From Massilia polaris (GTDB lineage: Bacteria > Pseudomonadota > Gammaproteobacteria > Burkholderiales > Burkholderiaceae_D): 64,000 nucleotides of DNA. Under the pieces are notes generated by a model. The model was not told the origin of the DNA. It saw nothing but the letters and a program-made list of their open reading frames with translations, and made no database searches. Shown in pieces: positions 40,612-47,524 of this stretch (the stretch's first letter is position 1; the number at the start of each line of letters is the position of its first letter). Position numbers and translations under genes: made by a program. Where the stretch lies: the NCBI RefSeq assembly GCF_012927275.1, contig NZ_JABBGG010000010.1:1-64000 (forward strand). Direction: 5' to 3'.

Positions 40612-42275
40612 GCGTCGCCAGCGTGGACGAACGGTCAGTGGACTGGGCCAGCAAGAACTACCTGGTAGTCGACGACTTTGTCGGCATCCGCCAGCTGCTG
40701 CGCGAAAGCCTGCGCAACCTGGGCGCGAAGAACATCGACCAGGCTTCATCGGGCGGCGAGGCGATGGGCATGCTGGCCAAGGTCCGCTACGACGTCGTGC
40801 TGTGCGACTTCAACCTCGGCGAGGGCAAGAACGGCCAGCAGGTCCTGGAGGAAGCGCGCATACGCAACCTGCTCCTGCCCAGCAGCGTGTGGCTGATGGT
40901 GTCGGCCGAGAAGAGCGTCGAATCGGTGATGGGCGCGGCCGAGCACCAGCCCGACGCCTACCTGATCAAGCCGATCACCGAAGGCATGCTGCTCACGCGG
41001 CTGAACCGAGTGTGGCACAAGAAGCAGGTGTTCCGCGCGATCGACCAGGCCTACGCCGAAAAGGACTACCTGCGCGCGGCGAAGCTGTGCGACGAGCAGA
41101 TCGAAGCAAACAAGGTGCACGAAACAGAACTGCTGCGCATGAAAGCGGCGCTGATGCTCAAGAGCGGCGAACCGGAGAAAGCGCGCGAGGCCTACGAGCG
41201 CGTACTGAAGGAGCGCGAGTACCAGTGGGCGAGGGCGGGACTGGCGAAGATCCGCATGGCCAATGGCGAGCACGAACAGGCGCGCCAGATTTTCCAGGGC
41301 GTGATCGCCGAGAACCGCAACTACATCGATGCGTATGACCAGATGGCGCTGGCGCATCAGCACATGGGCCAGCCCGAGGCGGCCTGCGACGTGCTGGAGC
41401 GCGCCGCCAGGCTGTCGCCAAATTCGGTGCAGCGGCAGCGCAGGCTGGGCGAGGTGTCGCTCAAGCTGGGAAATATCGGCGTGGCAGAGAAGGCCTTCCG
41501 CAAGTGCATCTCGATCGGCGAATACTCGGTCACGAAAACGGTCGATGCCTACTTCGGCCTGGCGCGCGTGTGCGGCCAGAAGAACGAAACCAAGGAAGCG
41601 CTGCTACTGCTGGCGGCCGCGCGGCGCGATTTTCCGGACGAGGACATCGAGCTGCGCGCCAAGATCACCGAGGGCCTGGTGTACCACGAGAGCGGCGACT
41701 TCCGCCGCGCGCGCAAGGCCGGCGACGAGCTGGAGGAGATGCTCAATGCCGACCCGGCGCGCCCGGACACGGCGACCTGCATCGAGCTGGCGACGCTGCT
41801 GTTTGCCGTGGGCGTCAAGGATGCGCCGGCCGAACTGCTGTGCTACGTCATCCGGAACAACCACGACAACATCTTGCTGCTCGACGAAGTGCAGCGCATT
41901 TTCGACAAGGCCCGCCTTGGCGATGAGGGCGAGCTGCTGATCCGGAAGTCGCGCAAGGAAGCGACCGACATGATGAACCAGGGCGTGCTGCTCTGGAAGA
42001 CCGGCAAGCTGCCGGAAGCGGTGGCGTGGATGCGCGACGCGCGCGCGGCGCTGCCGAACAACCTTCGCATCCTGTTCAACGCGGCCCAGATCCTGATCTC
42101 GCACATGCAGGCGCATGGTTACGATGCAGACCTGTCGGCCGAGGCGACCGGGGTGCTGCTGCACGTCGATAAGATACAGCCGGGGCAGCAGCGCTTCGCG
42201 CAGCTGATGGAACAACTGGCGGCGCTGACGCCAGCGCCACCGGACCACGCCGCGGACGAAGCCGCGCAGGACTGA
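40608..42275 (+). CDS. Response regulator with TPR repeats
   Basis: A 555-residue protein with an N-terminal receiver domain (about 18-135; acidic pair VDD at 21-23, phospho-acceptor D67 in VLCDFNL, conserved lysine in YLIKPIT) and a long helical C-terminal part (about 150-550) made of TPR-like repeats. There is no DNA-binding or enzyme domain, so output should be by protein-protein contact. Translation is coupled to the small histidine kinase by ATGA overlap. This receiver-TPR form is common in environmental betaproteobacteria and Pseudomonas; what it controls is not evident. Confidence 0.85.
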   Translation: MSVASVDERSVDWASKNYLVVDDFVGIRQLLRESLRNLGAKNIDQASSGGEAMGMLAKVRYDVVLCDFNLGEGKNGQQVLEEARIRNLLLPSSVWLMVSAEKSVESVMGAAEHQPDAYLIKPITEGMLLTRLNRVWHKKQVFRAIDQAYAEKDYLRAAKLCDEQIEANKVHETELLRMKAALMLKSGEPEKAREAYERVLKEREYQWARAGLAKIRMANGEHEQARQIFQGVIAENRNYIDAYDQMALAHQHMGQPEAACDVLERAARLSPNSVQRQRRLGEVSLKLGNIGVAEKAFRKCISIGEYSVTKTVDAYFGLARVCGQKNETKEALLLLAAARRDFPDEDIELRAKITEGLVYHESGDFRRARKAGDELEEMLNADPARPDTATCIELATLLFAVGVKDAPAELLCYVIRNNHDNILLLDEVQRIFDKARLGDEGELLIRKSRKEATDMMNQGVLLWKTGKLPEAVAWMRDARAALPNNLRILFNAAQILISHMQAHGYDADLSAEATGVLLHVDKIQPGQQRFAQLMEQLAALTPAPPDHAADEAAQD

Positions 42276-42310
42276 ACGATGGTCCAGGTCTCAACACGAG
42301 GAGGTTGATT

Positions 42311-42625
42311 ATGCATCCAATGAAATCCACCCTTGCCATTGTCATGGCATCGGCCCTCGCTTTCCCGGCGATTGCGCTGGCCGGCGATAATGGAAAGCGC
42401 TGGTCGCGCAGCGAATGGAAAGAGGAATACCGGGACGGCCCATGCGAGGTAAAGCGGGAGTCGAAGAAGGGTGAATTCAAACGCGAAGTCAAGTGCAAAG
42501 ACGGCGTGGGCGCGCGCTGGCGCGGCGAGTGGAACAGGGAATTCCGCGATGGCCGGTGCTTCGTCAAGCAAGAAGCCAAGCGCGACGAATTCAAGGAAGA
42601 AGTGAAATGTGAAACAGGCCGGTAG
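42311..42625 (+). CDS. Small secreted protein with internal duplication
   Basis: A 104-residue exported protein. A signal peptide (about 1-26, ending IALAGD) is followed by two similar blocks of about 31 residues: the first has SEWKEEYRDGPCEVKRE and ends in KREVKC, the second has GEWNREFRDGRCFVKQE and ends in KEEVKC. Each block holds two cysteines, so each may carry a disulphide. AGGAGG sits six bases before the ATG at 42311. The protein is rich in charged residues. No family was recognised with certainty. It stands alone between the receiver-TPR gene and the convergent phaM. Confidence 0.75.
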   Translation: MHPMKSTLAIVMASALAFPAIALAGDNGKRWSRSEWKEEYRDGPCEVKRESKKGEFKREVKCKDGVGARWRGEWNREFRDGRCFVKQEAKRDEFKEEVKCETGR

Positions 42626-42661
42626 CGGCGCACCACCGCTGTCCGCGCCTGTCCTTTTTAT

Positions 42662-43216
42662 TCAGCCGCCTGATTTCCCTGCACGGGGCTTGCGCTTGGT
42701 CGTTGCGAGGGCTGATTCAACCATCGAGTCCACCACCGACTTGCCCATGTCGGCGCCCGGCATCGCCGCCGCCATCTTTGCGGTCGCCTCGGTCATCGCC
42801 TCGGGCGATATCGCCGAGCTGACCGCCAGCTTGAACTGGTCCTGGAGCATATTCCACCAAGCGGCAGGATCGGCGAACTGCGTCGCAGCCGCGCCGGCCG
42901 CGCCCGCCTGACCTTCTTTGCCGGGAGCCGGTTGCGCTGCCGCCTTGGCAAACGCGTCGCCCATCGATTTCAGCGCAGCCAGCGTCCCGCGCTGCACTTC
43001 CAGCGCCTGGATGGTCCCGCGCACCATCGACGAATTGAGTGCAAGCCAGGCTTCGACCGCCTTCAAGTCGGTGATTTTCTTGTCGAGGTCGTCGACGGAA
43101 AGGGTCGGCGCAGCCATGCCGGGCACGCCCATCCCGCCCCACAGATTCTTGACGAACTCGAGTGTGTCGGTGACGGCGCCGGCGCCGGACATGTTTGGCA
43201 TAGCAGAATTTGGCAT
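42662..43216 (-). CDS. phaM: PhaM-type polyhydroxyalkanoate granule protein
   Basis: PhaM links PHA granules to the nucleoid and activates PHA synthase in Ralstonia eutropha and relatives. This 184-residue protein has the family pattern: a LEFVKNLWGGMGVPGM start segment (about 20-36), DDLDKKITDLKAVEAWLALN (about 42-62), and an Ala-rich middle with WWNMLQDQF; the C-terminus is basic (TTKRKPRAGKSGG), which fits DNA contact in PhaM. Its presence suggests that the host stores polyhydroxyalkanoate. It is convergent with the small secreted gene and divergent from the DUF3108 pair. Confidence 0.88.
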   Translation of the reverse strand: MPNSAMPNMSGAGAVTDTLEFVKNLWGGMGVPGMAAPTLSVDDLDKKITDLKAVEAWLALNSSMVRGTIQALEVQRGTLAALKSMGDAFAKAAAQPAPGKEGQAGAAGAAATQFADPAAWWNMLQDQFKLAVSSAISPEAMTEATAKMAAAMPGADMGKSVVDSMVESALATTKRKPRAGKSGG

Positions 43217-43346
43217 CTTGTCTCTCCAAAGAATCGAACCCTAAGCGTAGCAGATTATGCAAGCGGCGCTCAAACGAATCTTATGAAAAAACCAAGCGGC
43301 ATCGCTGGCTCGGAGTAGTGTTCAGCGGAAATTCGCTGTGCCGCGT

Positions 43347-43352
43347 TACACT
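43347..43352 (+). promoter_or_regulatory. -10-like box (TACACT) close to the DUF3108 start
   Basis: TACACT ends seven bases before the ATG at 43359, so transcription from it would begin at the start codon. No ribosome site and no clear -35 box are seen. Weak on its own. Confidence 0.25.
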
Positions 43353-43358
43353 AGCGAC

Positions 43359-44495
43359 ATGACCTTTGCCTTGCCATCATTCCGTTTGCGCCTGCCTTTG
43401 CTGATCGGCGCGACGCTGCTGCTGCACTATGTGGCGATCGGCTGGGTCGGAAACGGCATGGGATTGCAGCAGCGAAGCGAGCCAGCCGCGCCCGCGCCTA
43501 TCGTGGCGCAGTTGCGCGCACCGCCTCCGCCGGTCCGGCAGCCAGCGGCTGCGGATGTGGCGCCAAAGCCGCCGCCGAAGCGAAGAATCCCGGCGCCGAT
43601 CAAGAAAGCGGCCCCAGTGGAAGCTGTGGCGCAGGAGGAGCCAGCTCCAGCCGCGCCAACTCCGGCCGCGCCTACTCCGGCCGCGCCTACTCCGGCCGAG
43701 CCTACTCCGGCCGAGCCGGAAGTCGTGCCCGAAACGCCGGTCGTGGCCGAGGAAGTCCCGGCAGAAGAACCGCCAGCCGAAGCGCCTGCCGCGCCGCTGC
43801 CGCGCCAGTACAAGGCCAATGTGCCGCCGTCGTCCCACCTGGCGCTGGAACTGGAACGTATTGACGCCAAAGGCACGCTCTGGCACGGCGTGGCCGAGAT
43901 GTCGTGGAAGGTCGATGGCGGCAGCTACGCGATGACGTTCGATGCCGGGATCAGCATGCTGGTCACCAGGGTCAACCTGCTGTCGCTGGCCAGCGAAGGC
44001 AGTGTCGGCGAGGGCGGTTTCGTGCCGCGCGTGGCCACCGAAAAGCGCCGGGGCCGGGCGCAGACCGCGACCCACTTCAACAACGAGCAAGGCAGCATCA
44101 CGTTTTCGGCCTCGCAGAATGCGGCCCCTCTGGTGGCGGGTGCGCAGGACAAGGCCACGCTGCCGCTGCAGCTTGCCGCGATCGCGAGGGCCGATCCGGC
44201 GCAATTCGAGGGCGGCCTCGAAATTACTGTCGGCGAAGAGCGCGCCGCAAGCGTTTATACATTTGTAGTGGTGGGCCAGGAAGAGATCGAGACGAAGCTG
44301 GGCAAGCTGCAAACCTGGCGGCTGTCGCGCCCTCCCAAGCCTGGCTCTTACAATTCACGCCTTGACGTGTGGCTGGCGCCTGGCCGGGGATGGTATCCGG
44401 TCCGCATCCGCAACACAGAGGCCAGCGGCGCAGTGACCACGCAGACGGTTGCGCATATCGTAGTCACAGATTCGGGAACAGCAAATGCACAGTAA
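43359..44495 (+). CDS. DUF3108 protein with proline-rich, TonB-like N-terminal half
   Basis: A 378-residue protein anchored by one N-terminal membrane segment (about 10-30), followed by a long Pro/Ala/Glu-rich region (about 40-150) with a tandem repeat, similar to the periplasm-spanning part of TonB, and a C-terminal DUF3108 domain (about 160-370). The DUF3108 marks are LELERIDAKGTLWHGVAEMSW, an FSASQNAAPLVAGAQDKATLPLQLA segment and the closing SRLDVWLAPGRGWYPVRIR. DUF3108 is probably a periplasmic beta-rich domain of unknown role. Its 3' end overlaps the next gene, another DUF3108 protein, by 11 bases, so they are a tandem duplicate pair and one operon. The ATG at 43359 was preferred to a GTG at 43338. 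Confidence 0.82.
   Translation: MTFALPSFRLRLPLLIGATLLLHYVAIGWVGNGMGLQQRSEPAAPAPIVAQLRAPPPPVRQPAAADVAPKPPPKRRIPAPIKKAAPVEAVAQEEPAPAAPTPAAPTPAAPTPAEPTPAEPEVVPETPVVAEEVPAEEPPAEAPAAPLPRQYKANVPPSSHLALELERIDAKGTLWHGVAEMSWKVDGGSYAMTFDAGISMLVTRVNLLSLASEGSVGEGGFVPRVATEKRRGRAQTATHFNNEQGSITFSASQNAAPLVAGAQDKATLPLQLAAIARADPAQFEGGLEITVGEERAASVYTFVVVGQEEIETKLGKLQTWRLSRPPKPGSYNSRLDVWLAPGRGWYPVRIRNTEASGAVTTQTVAHIVVTDSGTANAQ
43656..43715 (+). repeat. 15-bp coding tandem repeat (PTPA-A/E x4)
   Basis: Four direct copies of a 15-base unit, CCTACTCCGGCCGCG with small changes, encode PTPAA PTPAA PTPAE PTPAE in the proline-rich part of the DUF3108 protein. The near-identity of the copies indicates recent expansion and likely length variation between strains. 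Confidence 0.85.
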
Positions 44496-45225
44496 GGTCA
44501 TCAGAACGGCCCTGGCGGGAACGGCGCTTGCGCTGTCGGTGGCCGCGAGCCACGCGGCGCCGGCGCGCGCCTTCGACCTGCCGCCATCGGCGGACCTGAG
44601 GTACGCGATCAAGGCCGTACAAAAAGGGCTGGCGCTGGACGGCGAAGCGACCGTCAAGTGGCGCGCTGGCGATGGTAAATACACGCTGTCGAGCGAGTCG
44701 CGCGCGTCCATCCTCGGCAAGATCAACGAGAACCGCAGCGAAGGCCTGGTCGACGAGAACGGTCTCGCGCCCGAAACGTTCACCGAGAAGCGCTTCCGCA
44801 AGGACCCGTACAGCGTCACCTTCGACCGCGATTCGCGCACCATCCGCTTCACCGAAGGGGAGCAGAGCTACCCGATCAAGGGCGGGGAGCAGGACCGTGC
44901 CTCGGTGCCGTGGCAGCTGTCGGCCATGGCGCGCGGGATGCCGGGTAAATTCGTCCCGGGTTCCGAATGGCGCACCGTCGTCGCCGGCCGCCGCGATGCC
45001 GAGGCGTGGGTATTCAAGGTCGCCAGGACGGAAAAGCTGCGCACCCCGATGGGCCAGCTGGACGCCGTCCACCTGGTCAAGGAGCCGTCGTCCGGCACAA
45101 AAGAGCAGCAAATCGATATCTGGCTGGCGCCGGCGCACGAGTGGTATCCGGTGAAAGTGCGCTTCAGCGACCATGACGGCGGCGACGTCGTCGAACAAAC
45201 CATTGCCAAAATCACAAGGCGGTAA
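44485..45225 (+). CDS. DUF3108 family exported protein
   Basis: A 246-residue protein with a signal peptide (about 1-25) and a full DUF3108 domain: YAIKAVQKGLALDGEATVKWR, KFVPGSEW, TPMGQLDAVHLVKE and IDIWLAPAHEWYPVKVRF. It resembles the C-terminal half of the preceding protein and overlaps that gene by 11 bases; the two probably arose by duplication and act together in the periplasm. The function of the domain is unknown. A 92-base hairpin begins three bases after its stop codon. Confidence 0.85.
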   Translation: MHSKVIRTALAGTALALSVAASHAAPARAFDLPPSADLRYAIKAVQKGLALDGEATVKWRAGDGKYTLSSESRASILGKINENRSEGLVDENGLAPETFTEKRFRKDPYSVTFDRDSRTIRFTEGEQSYPIKGGEQDRASVPWQLSAMARGMPGKFVPGSEWRTVVAGRRDAEAWVFKVARTEKLRTPMGQLDAVHLVKEPSSGTKEQQIDIWLAPAHEWYPVKVRFSDHDGGDVVEQTIAKITRR

Positions 45226-45227
45226 GT

Positions 45228-45319
45228 CACCATGGGGGTCAGGTCTGGCATTCGGACACGGGCCCAGGCGCAAGGCGCCTGAGGCCCGTGTCCGAATGCC
45301 AGACCTGACCCCCATGGTG
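45228..45319. repeat. 92-base near-perfect hairpin (REPIN-like inverted pair)
   Basis: The arms CACCATGGGGGTCAGGTCTG... (45228-45264) and ...CAGACCTGACCCCCATGGTG (45283-45319) pair over 37 bases without mismatch; a further CAGGCGC/GCGCCTG (45265-45271 and 45275-45281) extends the stem by 7 bp, with one unpaired A (45282) and a loop of three bases. The motif GGGGTCAGGTCTG resembles the target repeats of REP-associated Y1 transposases, which often occur as inverted pairs. It lies between the DUF3108 gene and the mks promoter. No T-run follows, so it is not a standard terminator. Confidence 0.9.
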
Positions 45320-45365
45320 GTGTTGCTTTGGGGGATGGTTTTGGTTCTGGTTGCCCGGGCTTAAC

Positions 45366-45374
45366 TGATATACT
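45366..45374 (+). promoter_or_regulatory. Extended -10 promoter of the mks operon (TGATATACT)
   Basis: TGA followed by TATACT fits the TGn-extended -10 element, which needs little -35 help; transcription would start near 45381, 19 bases before the mksF ATG. It lies 46 bases after the big hairpin. Confidence 0.5.
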
Positions 45375-45399
45375 GACGCCCCGTGTATGAGTTAAAGAA

Positions 45400-46782
45400 A
45401 TGCCCGAAACAATGATGGAATTAACGGCAGGTGTGGCCTCGGCCGCGGAAATACTGACAATCGGGCAAGACGACGCGGATTCGCTGCAGGCGCATTTCCA
45501 CGCCGGCATCGCCGCCGATGAAATCGAGCAGGTTTTCCACCTCAAGCGCGCCCAGCCGACCTTGACGGCGTTCACCGCGCTGTTCCACGGCGGCTTCGAC
45601 GGCGTGCTGATCCGCCTGCTGGTGCTGCGCGAACTGGCGTCGGACACGGCCAGCGCCGGATTTTCGCGCTCCGATATCAATCAGAAGCTCGCTTACCTGA
45701 TTCCCGAGAGCCTCGAGACCGTGCTTGGGCGCCTGCGCTCGCACGGCCTGCTGGCGTGGGACGCGTCGGCCGCCGTCTACCGCATCACGCCGATGGCGCG
45801 CAACGTGCTGTCCTCGCTCGACACCATGCTGTCGATGGGCCAGGCCGACGACGAAGCCGAAATGGGCTTCCTGCTGTCGCAGGTCGCGGGCGCGCAGGCG
45901 GTCGGCGGCGTCACCGTCGAACAATTGAAGCACCTGCTGGGCCGCCTGGTCGACCTGACCGAGGAGTTCCGCGATGCGATCGCCTCCGGTTCCGAATTCC
46001 GCCTGCGTACCTCGCAGGCCAAGTGGCACATGGCCTGCGACTGGGTCGAGAAGGGCTCCGAGATCCTGCGCGCGATCACCTCCGACGAGCGCGCCGACTC
46101 GGCCACCCACAAGGCGGCGCAGGCGATCGGCCGCGCCCAGAGCGCGCTGCTGAACATGCAGGGCATGTTCTCGCGCGCGCTCAACCAGATCGAACGCCAG
46201 CGCGTCCACCTCGGCCAGTCCGGACTGTCGACCACCGACGTCAAGCGCTGGCTGCTGGCCCACGACGACCTGTCCTCGCTGGCCCAGGGCGCAATCGACC
46301 GCCCGGTGGTGCCGCTGTTCGGCACCCCGGCCGAGATGATCGACGTGGCCGAAACCGAACTGCTCACCGAGCGCAGCGCGGTGGCCGGCCCGGCCGGCCT
46401 TCCGGAGGGCCAGGATGCGCCGCTGACCGTCAACGATGCGCCTGCCATCCAGGTCGAGCTCGACGACTGGCTGGCGCGCCTGTCCGATTTCGCCAACCTG
46501 GGTAACTTCCCGAGCTTCTCCGAAGAGGGCCCGAAATCGGTGCCGATCCAGGATTCGCTGCTGCCGGCCAGTTTCGCGGTGGCGTCCTACCGCGCGTCGA
46601 TGCTGCCGCTGCTGGGCGACGCCGCCGAGGCCAGCCTGCAGGGTGCCACCGCGCAGCTGGCGCGCCTGCCCGTGACCTTCACCCCGACCGACGAAATGGT
46701 GCAGCTGGACGATCCGCACGTCGCTGCCATCTCGATTGCGACCCTCTCACTAGACCTCGAAAGCGGCCCGCCAGATGAATGA
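45400..46782 (+). CDS. mksF: MksF-like kleisin subunit of a condensin
   Basis: A 460-residue protein that heads a three-gene SMC operon. Its N-terminus (about 30-125) looks like a winged-helix dimer region (FSRSDINQKLAYLIPESLETVLGRLRSHGLLAWD), followed by a long helical middle (about 150-300) and an acidic linker with DDWLARLSDF, then a C-terminal helical part. Position, length and layout fit MksF/MukF, the kleisin that bridges SMC heads and recruits MksE. The gene order F-E-B matches Pseudomonas aeruginosa mksFEB. Sequence identity to MksF was not computed, so the name rests on context and architecture. It overlaps mksE by 8 bases. Confidence 0.7.
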   Translation: MPETMMELTAGVASAAEILTIGQDDADSLQAHFHAGIAADEIEQVFHLKRAQPTLTAFTALFHGGFDGVLIRLLVLRELASDTASAGFSRSDINQKLAYLIPESLETVLGRLRSHGLLAWDASAAVYRITPMARNVLSSLDTMLSMGQADDEAEMGFLLSQVAGAQAVGGVTVEQLKHLLGRLVDLTEEFRDAIASGSEFRLRTSQAKWHMACDWVEKGSEILRAITSDERADSATHKAAQAIGRAQSALLNMQGMFSRALNQIERQRVHLGQSGLSTTDVKRWLLAHDDLSSLAQGAIDRPVVPLFGTPAEMIDVAETELLTERSAVAGPAGLPEGQDAPLTVNDAPAIQVELDDWLARLSDFANLGNFPSFSEEGPKSVPIQDSLLPASFAVASYRASMLPLLGDAAEASLQGATAQLARLPVTFTPTDEMVQLDDPHVAAISIATLSLDLESGPPDE

Positions 46783-47515
46783 CGATTCCCAAATCCTGAT
46801 TGCGCGCCTGCTGACGCACCAGACCCTGCGCCGCGACGACAAGATGGTCAAGCGCGTGCTGTCGGACGAGCAGTTCCGCGCCGAAGTCGACAAACGCCTG
46901 CTCGAATCGGGCCTGAAGCTGCTCGATAACGTCTACGCCGACCACGTCACGCTGGCGCTGCACCGCGCGGTGGAACCGAAGATCTTCGGCGCCAAGGACA
47001 TCTGGCAGAACAATAACTTCGGCCTGACGCGCGACGGCGTGGCGCTGCTGGTGGTGCTGTGGGCGCAGATCATCCTGCCCAAGCGCGAACGCCAGGAGAC
47101 CCACCAGAGCGCCGACGACGACCAGACCGACCTGTTCGGCAAGGAGAAACCGATGCCGCGTGCGGAAGATACCTCGATCGGTATTTCGTACACCGCGCTG
47201 CTGGCCGACTTCGGCGAAAAGCTCGGCAAGAAGACGCGCATGGACATGAACCTCGGCACGCTGTCCAAGCTGGGCTTCATCGAACGGCGCGGCGACGTGA
47301 TCCTCGAAGGCCCGCTGCTGGACCTGATGATGGACACCGACATGCTCAAGGAGCGCATCATCAACGGCGCGCTGGCCGACGTGTTCAAGCGCGCGCCGCT
47401 GGCGGTGGCGCCGGCGCGGCGCGCTGCCGCTGAAGAAGTGGCAGTCCAGGAAGCGCCCGTCGCCGAAGCGGACCTTGACGCCGATGCCCCCGATGCCATC
47501 GACACCCCAACCTGA
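46775..47515 (+). CDS. mksE: MksE-like (KITE) subunit of a condensin
   Basis: A 246-residue protein between the kleisin-like and SMC genes. It has two winged-helix-like parts (about 15-70 and 130-200), with FGLTRDGVALLVVLWAQIILPKRERQE and ISYTALLADFGEKLGKKTRMDMNLGTLSKLGFIERRGD split by an acidic linker; the C-terminal 40 residues are Ala/Glu/Asp-rich. That is the plan of MukE/MksE (KITE) proteins, which bind the kleisin and regulate the ATPase. The start overlaps the mksF end and the gene ends 9 bases before mksB, so the three are one operon. Confidence 0.7.
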   Translation: MNDDSQILIARLLTHQTLRRDDKMVKRVLSDEQFRAEVDKRLLESGLKLLDNVYADHVTLALHRAVEPKIFGAKDIWQNNNFGLTRDGVALLVVLWAQIILPKRERQETHQSADDDQTDLFGKEKPMPRAEDTSIGISYTALLADFGEKLGKKTRMDMNLGTLSKLGFIERRGDVILEGPLLDLMMDTDMLKERIINGALADVFKRAPLAVAPARRAAAEEVAVQEAPVAEADLDADAPDAIDTPT

Positions 47516-47524
47516 GGCTAAGCC

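Noticed and set aside
45228-45319. Large hairpin read as a rho-independent terminator
   Set aside because: No T-run follows on either strand, and the stem is far longer than terminators; a repeat element fits better.
45173-45364. 63-codon frame across the large hairpin
   Set aside because: Most of its length is the inverted repeat itself; no ribosome site and no separate coding signal.
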